Position numbers and translations under genes: made by a program. A stretch of 64,000 nt of DNA from JBBRYB01 sp038238115. Lineage in GTDB: Bacteria; Actinomycetota; Actinomycetes; Propionibacteriales; Nocardioidaceae. Location of the stretch: contig JBBRYB010000003.1 in assembly GCA_038238115.1 (NCBI GenBank), positions 124,001-188,000 of the forward strand, written 5' to 3'. The notes beneath the pieces are model-generated. The model worked only from the letters and a program-made list of their open reading frames with translations. It did not search any database and was not told where the DNA came from. Below, in pieces: positions 15,092 through 23,101 of the stretch; within the stretch, counting starts at the first letter, position 1; every line of letters starts with the position of its first letter.

Positions 15092-16468
15092 ATGTCAGCC
15101 GTGGGTGACCTGGCACGGATCTTCAAGACGTACGACATTCGGGGTCTCGTGCCGAGTGAGCTGGACGAGCCGCTCGCCCAGGAGATCGGCGCGGCCTTCG
15201 CGCGCGAGGTGGTCGACGGCACGAGCGATCCCGCCGTCGTCGTGGGGCATGACATGCGCCCCTCCTCACCCGGTCTGGCCGCGGCGTTCGCCGCTGGGGT
15301 GCGTGGCACCGGGGTCGACGTCGTGAGCATCGGGCTCGCCTCGACGGACATGCTCTACTTCGCCTCCGGGCGCCTCGGCCTGCCGGGAGCGATGCTCACG
15401 GCCTCGCACAACCCGGTCGCCTACAACGGGATCAAGCTGTGTCGGGCGGGCGCCGTAGCCCTGTCGGCCACGGACGGCCTGCACGCGGTTCGCGACCTGG
15501 TCGCCGCCGGGACGGCAGCTCAAGGCTCCGCCGAGCGCAGGGGCGCGCTCGAACACCGCGACATGCTGGCGCCGTACGCCGCCCATCTGCACGGGCTCGT
15601 GCCCGTCGGCGGCCGCCGGCTCAGCGTGGTGATCGACGCGGGAAACGGGATGGCGGGCCACACCGCACCAGCCGTGTTCGGTCCGCTCGACATCGAGGTG
15701 ACACCGCTGTACTTCGAGCTCGACGGGACGTTTCCCCACCACCAGGCGAACCCGCTCGACGCCGCCAATCTCGTCGACCTGCAGCGGGCGGTGGTGGCTT
15801 GCGGCGCCGACGTGGGGCTGGCGTTCGACGGCGACGCAGATCGGTGCTTCGTGGTCGACGAGCGCGGAGTGGCCGTGTCGCCGTCCGCAGTGACCGCGCT
15901 GATCGCCGTACAGCAGCTCTCCCGTGAGCCGGGCGCACACGTGATTCACAACCTGATCACGAGCCGCGCGGTCCCCGAGGTGATCGAGCGCCACGGCGGG
16001 GTTCCTGTGCGCACCCGGGTCGGCCACTCGCTGATCAAGGCGACCATGGCGCAGACCAACGCGATCTTCGGCGGGGAGCACTCGGGCCACTTCTACTTTC
16101 GGGACTTCTGGTATGCAGACTCGGGCATGCTCGCAGCCCTGCACCTACTCGCCGCGCTGGCCGCGACAACGCAGCCGGTCTCGCGCCTCCTCGCCGGCTA
16201 CGACCCATACGTGTCGTCCGGCGAGATCAACTCGACAGTCGCCGACACCAGCGGCGAGATCGCGGCGATCGTCGACGCATACGCGCCGCGAGACGACGTG
16301 CAGCTGGACCATCTCGACGGGCTCACCGTGAGCGCGGAGGATTGGTGGTTCAACCTGAGGGCGTCCAACACAGAACCCGTGCTGAGACTCAACGTCGAGG
16401 CCGAAACCGAACGCACCATGGTGCAGGTCCGCGACCGGGTGCTGTCCCTGATGAGGAGACAAACGTGA
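15092..16468 (+). CDS. manB: Phosphomannomutase/phosphoglucomutase
   Basis: A 458-residue alpha-D-phosphohexomutase interconverting mannose-6-phosphate and mannose-1-phosphate. The start IFKTYDIRG, the active-site phosphoserine loop TASHNP (103-108, Ser105), the metal site DGDADR (about 247-252), the sugar-specificity loop GGEHSGH and the C-terminal phosphate-binding RASNTEP are all present. It supplies mannose-1-phosphate for GDP-mannose. The order manB, Trm112-like, SIS-domain gene equals M. tuberculosis Rv3257c-Rv3256c. It starts 12 bases after the importer operon. Confidence 0.93.
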   Translation: MSAVGDLARIFKTYDIRGLVPSELDEPLAQEIGAAFAREVVDGTSDPAVVVGHDMRPSSPGLAAAFAAGVRGTGVDVVSIGLASTDMLYFASGRLGLPGAMLTASHNPVAYNGIKLCRAGAVALSATDGLHAVRDLVAAGTAAQGSAERRGALEHRDMLAPYAAHLHGLVPVGGRRLSVVIDAGNGMAGHTAPAVFGPLDIEVTPLYFELDGTFPHHQANPLDAANLVDLQRAVVACGADVGLAFDGDADRCFVVDERGVAVSPSAVTALIAVQQLSREPGAHVIHNLITSRAVPEVIERHGGVPVRTRVGHSLIKATMAQTNAIFGGEHSGHFYFRDFWYADSGMLAALHLLAALAATTQPVSRLLAGYDPYVSSGEINSTVADTSGEIAAIVDAYAPRDDVQLDHLDGLTVSAEDWWFNLRASNTEPVLRLNVEAETERTMVQVRDRVLSLMRRQT

Positions 16469-16743
16469 AGCTCGATCCCGTACTGCTCGAGATCTTGGTA
16501 TGCCCGGACTGCAAAGGCTCGTTGACGGTCGACCACGACCACGACGAGCTGATCTGCAACCGGTGCGGCCTGATCTACCCGGTGCGCGACGACATCCCGG
16601 TCATGCTCGTCGAGGAGGCCCGCCGTCCCGAAAAGAAGCGCCCAGACAACGCGCGAGCCACAGGCGAAGAGACGCGAGCCACAGGCGACCAGGAGGGCGA
16701 CGTGGCTGCTGACGCAGAGACCGACTCCGGGTCTGCCCACTAA
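16465..16743 (+). CDS. Trm112-like zinc-ribbon protein
   Basis: A 92-residue protein. The first 55 residues form a Trm112-like zinc ribbon with CPDC (Cys13, Cys16) and CNRC (Cys31, Cys34), followed by GLIYPVRDDIPVML. The remainder is a charged Ala/Glu/Thr tail including a duplicated RATG[E/D] segment. Trm112 proteins act as partners of methyltransferases in eukaryotes; the bacterial role is not established. The GTG start overlaps the manB stop and is preceded by GAGGAGA. A longer frame upstream overlaps manB and is not used. Confidence 0.82.
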   Translation: MKLDPVLLEILVCPDCKGSLTVDHDHDELICNRCGLIYPVRDDIPVMLVEEARRPEKKRPDNARATGEETRATGDQEGDVAADAETDSGSAH

Positions 16744-16751
16744 GGGCCGAC

Positions 16752-17789
16752 GTGTTCGACGACGGCAGGCTCGACGACCCCGATGTGCTGGCCGCCGCCG
16801 ACCCTCCCCTGCGCCGCCTCGCGGAGGCTGGAGCCCGCGTAAGAATGGAGGCTGGGGAGGCTGCCGGGGCGGTCGCGGCGCTGGAGTCCGACGGCTCCCC
16901 GCGGGCGATCGTGGCCGCCGGGGCCGATGCCCGCCTGCTGCGCGCTGTCCTCGAACCGTGGTGCCCCGTGCCGTTCGTGGCCTGGCCGGGGCCAAGCCTG
17001 CCTGGGTGGGCAGGTGCGCTCGACCTCGTCGTCGTGCTTGCCCCCGGTGGTGGCGACGCCCACACCGGTTCGGCCGTGCGTGAGGCGGTGCGCCGGGGCT
17101 GTTCGCTGATCACGGCATGTCCGCCGCACTCGATGCTGGCCGAACATGCCGCCGGCCGGCACAGCCAGGTGCTGCCCACCCAGACCGATGACACGCTGGC
17201 GGTCGCAGTCGTCATGCTGCAGGCGCTGCATAGGTTGGGCGTCGGACCCGAGATCCACCCGGAAAAGGTGGCCCGGATGCTCGACGACGTCGCGATCGAA
17301 TGCTCCCCACACCGCGACATCGCCAGCAATCCCGCCAAGGAGGTGGCCTTGGCCTTGGCGGACTCGATGCCGCTCGTGTGGGGCGGCTCCGTCCTCGCTG
17401 CGCGCGCCGCGCGTCGGGTGGCCGAGGCCATGCGACGTACGTCGGGACGGCCCGCTCTGGCCGCCGATGCAGACCATCTGCTTCCCGTCCTGGCGGTCAC
17501 CGGCTCGCGCGACCTCTTCGCCGACCCGTTCGCGGACGACGACGCCAGCTCGTCGAGGCCGGGGTTGCTGGTCCTGGACGACGGTGCCGACGAGGCCTCG
17601 ATACGGGAGCACCGCGGCCGGCTGCTCAGCACCGCCGAAGCCCACGACGTGCGCGCCGAGACGATCGAGGCGGCTCAAGGCCCGGAGATGGCCCGCTACG
17701 CCGCGTTGCTCAACATCGGCCTCTACGCCGCGACCTACCTCGGAGTCGGGCTGGCCCGAATCGACCAGGACGAGAGAGAGGGGCCGTGA
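16752..17789 (+). CDS. SIS-domain protein, mannose-6-phosphate isomerase-like
   Basis: A 345-residue protein of the Rv3256c type, related to bifunctional phosphoglucose/phosphomannose isomerases. The N-terminal part has weak SIS features (IVAAGADARLLRAVLE, then LVVVLAPGGGDAHT). The C-terminal half has ECSPHRDIASNPAKEVALALADSMPLVWG, matching the isomerase C-terminal block apart from the description break. The usual SIS catalytic histidine region is modified, so activity is uncertain. Position after manB supports a role in the mannose-phosphate branch. The GTG start is eight bases after the Trm112-like stop. Confidence 0.75.
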   Translation: MFDDGRLDDPDVLAAADPPLRRLAEAGARVRMEAGEAAGAVAALESDGSPRAIVAAGADARLLRAVLEPWCPVPFVAWPGPSLPGWAGALDLVVVLAPGGGDAHTGSAVREAVRRGCSLITACPPHSMLAEHAAGRHSQVLPTQTDDTLAVAVVMLQALHRLGVGPEIHPEKVARMLDDVAIECSPHRDIASNPAKEVALALADSMPLVWGGSVLAARAARRVAEAMRRTSGRPALAADADHLLPVLAVTGSRDLFADPFADDDASSSRPGLLVLDDGADEASIREHRGRLLSTAEAHDVRAETIEAAQGPEMARYAALLNIGLYAATYLGVGLARIDQDEREGP

Positions 17790-18718
17790 GCACCGAGAGC
17801 TCTCCCAAGGCGATCATCGCCGCGCTGCTCGCCAACATCGGCATCGCGGTGACAAAGCTGGTCGCGTGGCTGCTCACCGGCGCATCCTCCATGCTGGCCG
17901 AGGCGATCCACTCGATCGCCGACTCGGGCAACCAGGCCTTGTTGCTGCTGGGATCGAAGCGAGCCCGGCGCGAACCGACCCCCAACCATCCGTTCGGCTT
18001 CGGGCGGGAGCGCTACATCTACGCGTTCATCGTGTCGATCGTGCTCTTCAGCGTGGGCGGCCTGTTCGCCCTCTACGAGGCGTACCACAAGTACCACGAC
18101 GTGCACGCCGGTCACGAGAACGAGTTGTTGACCAGCAGGTGGTGGTGGGTGCCGATCGTGGTGCTGGTGGCGGCCATCGTGATGGAGGGCTACTCGCTTC
18201 GGACGGCGATCCACGAGTCCAACCAGGTGCGCGGTGAGGTGTCATGGTGGGAGTTCATCCGCAACGCGAAGGCACCCGAGTTGCCGGTCGTCCTTCTCGA
18301 GGACCTCGCGGCGCTTACCGGGCTCGCCTTCGCCCTCTTCGGGGTAGGACTCACGCTCCTCACTGATAACGGCTACTGGGACGTCGTCGGGACCGCCGCG
18401 ATCGGCATCCTCCTGGTCGTGGTCGCGATCGTGCTGGCGGTCGAGACCAAGAGCCTGCTCCTGGGCGAGTCGGCTCACGAGGATGACCGACGACTCATCG
18501 AGGCCGCCATCCTCGGCGGCTCACACGCGCAGGAGATCATCAACCTGCGCACGCTCCACGTGGGACCAGAGCAGATCCTCGTGGCGGTGAAGGTCGCGGT
18601 CACCCCGACCAGCAGCGCACAGCTCGTGAGCGACGCGATCAACGAAGCCGAGGAGCGCATCCGCGCCGCAGTGCCCGAGGCGGCGTACATCTTCATCGAG
18701 CCCGACATCCGCCGCTGA
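17786..18718 (+). CDS. Cation diffusion facilitator family transporter
   Basis: A 310-residue CDF transporter. Six helices are expected. The first metal-site helix reads SSMLAEAIHSIADSGNQ, with the HSIAD arrangement, and a second site lies near EDLAALTG (EDxxA). A ZT-dimer-like cytoplasmic domain follows from about residue 225 (INLRTLHVGPEQILVAVKV). It is of the subfamily with an extra loop (HNKYHD-like YHKYHDVHAGHE) and probably exports a divalent metal. GTG overlaps the SIS gene stop, making a manB-to-CDF operon. Confidence 0.88.
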   Translation: MSTESSPKAIIAALLANIGIAVTKLVAWLLTGASSMLAEAIHSIADSGNQALLLLGSKRARREPTPNHPFGFGRERYIYAFIVSIVLFSVGGLFALYEAYHKYHDVHAGHENELLTSRWWWVPIVVLVAAIVMEGYSLRTAIHESNQVRGEVSWWEFIRNAKAPELPVVLLEDLAALTGLAFALFGVGLTLLTDNGYWDVVGTAAIGILLVVVAIVLAVETKSLLLGESAHEDDRRLIEAAILGGSHAQEIINLRTLHVGPEQILVAVKVAVTPTSSAQLVSDAINEAEERIRAAVPEAAYIFIEPDIRR

Positions 18719-18752
18719 GCAGTGGCCGTTTCGGCATCGGCGACGGCTGCCC

Positions 18753-18758
18753 TAGCCT
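18753..18758 (+). promoter_or_regulatory. -10 box TAGCCT of sahH (leaderless)
   Basis: TAGCCT ends seven bases before the sahH ATG. A weak -35-like TTTCGG lies at 18729-18734 with an 18-base spacer. Confidence 0.5.
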
Positions 18759-18765
18759 GGGTGGC

Positions 18766-20193
18766 ATGGACTTCAAAGTTGCTGATCTGTCTCTGGCCGA
18801 GTTCGGGCGCGCGGAGATCAACCTTGCCGAGCATGAGATGCCGGGCCTGATGGCCATGCGCGAGCGGTTCGGAGACTCCAAGCCGCTGGCTGGGGCGCGG
18901 ATCGCGGGCTCGCTGCACATGACCGTGCAGACAGCGGTGCTGATCGAGACCCTTACGGCACTCGGTGCCGACGTGCGGTGGGCCAGTTGCAACATCTTCT
19001 CAACCCAGGACCACGCGGCTGCTGCCGCCGTCGTGGGGAAGGAGGGTACGCCGGACGAGCCGCAGGGCGTGCCCGTCTTCGCCTGGAAGGGCGAGACCCT
19101 CGCAGAGTACTGGTGGTGCACGGAACAGACGCTCACCTGGCCCGAGGACGGCCCCACGATGATCCTCGACGATGGGGGCGACGCGACGATGCTGCTCCAC
19201 CTCGGCGTGGAGTACGAGAAGGAGGGGTCGGTCCCCTCGCCGGAATCGACCGACAACGCCGAGCTGCGTGAGGTGCTCAAGGTGCTGACGCGCACGCTCG
19301 TGGATGCCCCGACCAAGTGGACCTCGATAGCCAACGGAGTCGTGGGTGTTACCGAGGAGACGACCACGGGAGTGCACCGGCTCTATGAGCGTCAGCGTGA
19401 AGGCGCTCTGCTCTTCCCGGCGATCAACGTCAACGACTCGGTCACGAAATCGAAGTTCGACAACAAGTATGGCTGCCGCCACTCGCTGATCGACGGTCTG
19501 AACCGGGCGACAGACGTGCTGATCGGCGGAAAAGTGGCAGTGGTTTGCGGCTATGGCGACGTTGGCAAAGGGTGTGCGGAGTCCTTGCGCGGTCAGGGTG
19601 CGCGCGTCATCGTCACCGAGATCGACCCGATCTGTGCGCTGCAGGCCGCCATGGACGGCTTCCAGGTATCAACCCTCGACGAGGTCGTCTCGAGCGCCGA
19701 CATCATCATCACAGCGACCGGTTGCTACAAGGTCGTCACCGCGGAGCACATGGCCAAGCTGAAGCACCAGGCCATCCTCGGCAACATCGGACACTTCGAC
19801 AACGAGCTCGACATGGCAGGACTCGAAGCCACTCCGGGTATCGAGCGCGTGACGATCAAGCCCCAGGTCGACGTGTGGAAGTTCGCCGACGGCCACACGA
19901 TCATCGTGCTCAGCGAGGGCAGGCTGATGAACCTCGGCAACGCCACCGGCCATCCTTCCTTCGTGATGTCGAACTCGTTCAGCAACCAGGTGCTCGCGCA
20001 GATCGAGCTCTTCACGAAGCCGGAGCAATATCCGACAGACGTCTATGTCCTGCCCAAGCACCTCGACGAGGAGGTCGCCCGGCTGCACCTGGGCGCGCTC
20101 GGAGTCTCGTTGAGCACGCTGACCGACGAGCAGGCGAAGTACCTCGGGATTCCCGTTCACGGCCCCTTCAAGTCCGACCAGTACCGCTACTGA
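18766..20193 (+). CDS. sahH: Adenosylhomocysteinase
   Basis: A 475-residue NAD-dependent enzyme splitting S-adenosylhomocysteine to adenosine and homocysteine, which recycles the product of methyl transfer. MDFKVADLSLAEFGR and the substrate block NVNDSVTKSKFDN (221-233) are intact. The NAD loop GYGDVGKG is at 262-269, with GHFDNELDM and the C-terminal KSDQYRY. The 40-residue insertion around residues 150-190 (EKEGSVPSPE to PTKW) is typical of actinobacterial and other long forms. It has its own promoter. Confidence 0.97.
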   Translation: MDFKVADLSLAEFGRAEINLAEHEMPGLMAMRERFGDSKPLAGARIAGSLHMTVQTAVLIETLTALGADVRWASCNIFSTQDHAAAAAVVGKEGTPDEPQGVPVFAWKGETLAEYWWCTEQTLTWPEDGPTMILDDGGDATMLLHLGVEYEKEGSVPSPESTDNAELREVLKVLTRTLVDAPTKWTSIANGVVGVTEETTTGVHRLYERQREGALLFPAINVNDSVTKSKFDNKYGCRHSLIDGLNRATDVLIGGKVAVVCGYGDVGKGCAESLRGQGARVIVTEIDPICALQAAMDGFQVSTLDEVVSSADIIITATGCYKVVTAEHMAKLKHQAILGNIGHFDNELDMAGLEATPGIERVTIKPQVDVWKFADGHTIIVLSEGRLMNLGNATGHPSFVMSNSFSNQVLAQIELFTKPEQYPTDVYVLPKHLDEEVARLHLGALGVSLSTLTDEQAKYLGIPVHGPFKSDQYRY

Positions 20194-20227
20194 GAAGGCT
20201 TCGCTCGTCGGAGTGCCTGCGGCGGTG

Positions 20228-20261
20228 CGCTAGATCCGGGTTTACGAACCCCTCTCTAGCG
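20228..20261 (+). terminator. Strong two-part hairpin after sahH
   Basis: CGCTAGA (20228-20234) pairs with TCTAGCG (20255-20261). Inside it GGGTT pairs with AACCC around TACG, with a three-base internal loop. It starts 35 bases after the sahH stop and has no T-tract, as is common in actinobacteria. Confidence 0.5.
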
Positions 20262-20686
20262 GCAGAGTCGCGCGTCCCGCGGGTAATGCGGCCCATCCTG
20301 AAGTCCTACAAAGCAACCAGCACCGGAGCGCCCAGAGCACGAGTCGAGGACTGCTGCTCATTAGCAGCTCCGATAGGCAGACTGACCTCCGCCGGCCTGC
20401 ACCGTTTGAGGTTTCCGCCTACGAGATGAACTGCTCAGGCTTCGGAAGAGCGCGGCGGCGTGTGACGAGGCAGGAGCCGGACTAAGCGGCGGACTCTCCC
20501 GGCCGCTCGTCGGGTGCGCGGACCGCCGCAGCCGGTGAGCGCAACCATGTTGGCGAGCAGAGCCGCCGTTGGCTGTCTCGCCGTGCTGCTGTGTCTCTCG
20601 TCGTCGGGGGCAACAACGGTGTGTTTACTTGCAGTCTGGTCGCGCCGCCGACGCAACGCCTGGGCCGCCCGGCACATAGGAGGGGT
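20262..20686. other. Non-coding stretch before the decayed sigma-factor gene
   Basis: About 425 bases with no open frame that resembles a protein. Codon-position GC bias is absent in all frames by eye. Just before 20687 there is an AGGAGGGG Shine-Dalgarno sequence for the sigma-factor gene. Confidence 0.5.
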
Positions 20687-21285
20687 GTGACCACCAGCGA
20701 GCTGCCAGACGCCGACCTGCTCCGGCAGGCGCGTGTGCGACCCGATGTCTTCGCGGCTCTGTACGAGCGGCACGCTCCCTCGGTGCATGCGTATCTGCGG
20801 CGGCGGGTCGGGCCGGCGCCCGCCGACGACCTGCTCGGCGAGGTCTTCGCCGCGGCGCTCGGTGCCCGGATGCGGGTCATCCCGCACGAGAGCGGTTCGG
20901 CGCTGCCCTGGCTCTACGGCATCGCGGGCAACCTCGTCCGCGCGCACCTGCGCCGCATCCCGCGAGTCCCGTCCGGGGCACTATCCGGCCCGGGTGCCGC
21001 GCTCGACGGCGGCCACGACGGCGCCGTCGACTGGGACGCGGTGGATGATCGGCTGGACGCCGGCGCCCGTCGCGATGAGCTTCGCGTGGTCCTCGCCGAC
21101 CTGACCGAGGGCGAACGCGAGCTTTGCTGCTTGTCGCCTGGGAAGGCCTAACCCCCGCCGAGGCGGGGCTCGTGCTTGGCCTGACACCGGTGGCGGCCCG
21201 CAGTCGCCTACTCCGGGCGCGTACCCGCGCACGTACCTCGCTCACCGCGCGCCAGCCGCTTGACCCCTCGAAGGAGATCCGCTGA
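20687..21285 (+). pseudogene. ECF-type RNA polymerase sigma factor, frameshifted
   Basis: The intact frame (GTG 20687 to TAA 21151) encodes sigma region 2 (FAALYERHAPSVHAYLRRR, then ADDLLGEVFAAA and ALPWLYGIAGNLVRAHLRR) and ends within region 4 at LTEGERELCC. Moving one base at about 21122-21125 restores ELLLLVAWEGLTPAEAGLVL and then LTPVAARSRLLRARTRAR, that is the complete region-4 helix-turn-helix. That frame ends at TGA 21283-21285, overlapping the next ATG. So one base is missing. The protein as encoded cannot bind -35 DNA. Assembly error is possible, but the partner gene is also broken, which favours real decay. Confidence 0.8.
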
Positions 21286-22087
21286 TGACCGCAGACATGA
21301 ACGACCGCGAGCTCGACCTGCTCCTGGTCGCCGCCCGGATGGTTCCGCCCGCCGCCGACTCGACCCTGGCGGTCGGCCGCGCTGTCCTGGATGCGGCGCT
21401 CGACGCCACCCGCGACGAGCTGGCGACCCGCCGCCGGCGTCGGATCCGCTTCGCCGTGGTCGCTGGCGTTGTGTAGCCGCGGCCGCCGCCGTGGTCGTCG
21501 GGCCCACCGTCGACGTCCCTGGCCACCACCACCCGACCGGCCCCGCCGCCGCTGCGGTGCTCAACGCTGCGGCCGACAGTGCGGGCTCCCAAACCGGCGG
21601 CTATCAGCACGCCGCGTACTGGCGCTCGACCTCCACGTACGTGCGGTACGGCGAGACCTTCCATCGGCAAATCTGGATCGGCCATGACAGGAAAACTATG
21701 CTCATCGATCCAGGGGTCGATTCCGGCGTCATCACATTCGCGAGCCACGCCCCCTTCGGCGCGGGGCTGACGTGGGAGCAGCTGTATGCGCTGCCCACCG
21801 ACCCGACCGCGCTTGCCACCGTGCTGCGCCGCTGCGACACAGGGCAGGGCAGAAACCCGGACCAGCAACTGTTCAGCACGTGCGCCGAGCTGCTAGGCGA
21901 GAGCCCGGCCTCCCCGTCGCTGCGACGCGCGCTCTACCACGTCGCAGCCACCGTCCCCGGCGTCCGCGCCGACGGCACGGTCACCGACAGCGCCGGCCGG
22001 CGCACTGACTGCCGACGACCGCAAGCGACGCAGTCAGCGCGCCGGACGGGCAACGGTTGCGGGCAATGCGGCAAGCGGCTCGGGTAA
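21285..22087 (+). pseudogene. CU044_5270-like sigma-factor partner protein, frameshifted and truncated
   Basis: ATG 21285 opens MTADMNDRELDLLLVAARMVPP, the cytoplasmic start seen in proteins encoded beside this kind of sigma factor, and stops at TAG 21474-21476 in the membrane helix (RIRFAVVAGVV). Restoring one base at about 21468-21473 continues VAAAAAVVVGPTV and then the extracytoplasmic part (AAVLNAAADSAG, YGETFHRQIWIGHD, LTWEQLYALPTDP) to about 21995. After that the frame turns to unrelated sequence and stops at 22087. The family is usually longer, so the 3' end is lost too. Anti-sigma function is inferred only from position and topology. Confidence 0.7.
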
Positions 22088-22387
22088 CAATGATCAGCGC
22101 GACATACCGACGCAGCGTCTTGGGTCCACCCCGCCAGCGAACACCCCGGAGCGCTGACTGGCGCGAGCGTGCCGAATGCAGTGCTGCGCGGGTGGCCTCC
22201 ATCGGCGGGGTCCTGATGAACGCTAATGTGCTGCGTTATGTGACCGCGCTTCAATTTCCGGCCGCGATGCGGAAGGCGCCTCGACGCTCCCAGTTGAACG
22301 CCACGAAACGTCCCACGACGTACCCTTTCTCTACGGTGCTGATCTCGACGCAGGTCGGATCGCAGTGATCGATCAGAGGACAGGTCC
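22088..22387 (+). promoter_or_regulatory. mtrA upstream region
   Basis: About 300 bases without a gene. TACGGT at about 22334 is a possible -10 box for mtrA, giving a leader of about 45 bases. An alternative-frame continuation of the preceding pseudogene runs to about 22157 but has no recognisable domain. I see no MtrA direct-repeat motif that I would defend. Confidence 0.35.
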
Positions 22388-23095
22388 TTGGAAGCGGTAC
22401 GGACTCATCGGGGCAAGGTGCTCGTCGTCGACGACGACTCGTCGCTGTCGGAGATGCTTACGATCGTGCTGCGCCAAGAGGGATTCGAGCCTCGGGTCGT
22501 AGGATCCGGCGATCGCGCCCTCGCGATGACACGCGAGTTCAGGCCCGACATCGTGTTGCTGGACCTGATGCTGCCCGGCAAGGACGGCGTCGACGTGTGC
22601 CGTGAGATCCGGAGCGAGTCCGGTGTCCCCATCATCATGTTGACCGCCAAGAACGACACCGTCGACATCGTGGTCGGCCTGGAGTCGGGAGCCGACGACT
22701 ACGTCGTCAAGCCGTTCAAGCCGAAGGAGCTGGTTGCGCGGATCCGGGCCAGGCTGCGCAAGTTCGAGGAGATGGCACCCGAATCCATCGAGATCGGTGA
22801 TCTGGTCATCGACGTCGCGGGGCACACCGTCAAACGTGACGATGAGTTCTTGTCGTTGACTCCGCTCGAATTCGACCTACTGGTATGCCTGGCCCGTCGG
22901 CCGTGGCAGGTATTCACGCGCGAGGTGCTGCTCGAGCAGGTATGGGGCTATCGCCATGCGGCTGACACCCGGCTCGTCAACGTGCACGTGCAGCGGCTGC
23001 GCTCGAAAGTCGAGGTCGATCCCGAGAACCCGGAGATCGTCCTCACGGTGCGCGGAGTCGGATACAGGGCCGGCGAGGCGAAGGCGCTGAGGTAG
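22388..23095 (+). CDS. mtrA: Two-component response regulator MtrA
   Basis: A 235-residue OmpR-family regulator controlling cell-wall and division genes in actinobacteria. The receiver domain begins GKVLVVDDDSSLSEML; Asp59 (IVLLDLMLP) is the phosphoacceptor. The winged-helix domain covers about 130-230 with SLTPLEFDLLVCLARRP, WGYRHAADTRLVNVHVQRLRSK as contiguous but separately named parts, and VRGVGYRAG. The start is TTG 22388, with AGAGGAC about eight bases upstream; no ATG or GTG precedes the domain with comparable support. It leads the mtrA-mtrB-lpqB operon. Confidence 0.95.
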   Translation: MEAVRTHRGKVLVVDDDSSLSEMLTIVLRQEGFEPRVVGSGDRALAMTREFRPDIVLLDLMLPGKDGVDVCREIRSESGVPIIMLTAKNDTVDIVVGLESGADDYVVKPFKPKELVARIRARLRKFEEMAPESIEIGDLVIDVAGHTVKRDDEFLSLTPLEFDLLVCLARRPWQVFTREVLLEQVWGYRHAADTRLVNVHVQRLRSKVEVDPENPEIVLTVRGVGYRAGEAKALR

Positions 23096-23101
23096 TGCAC
23101 T

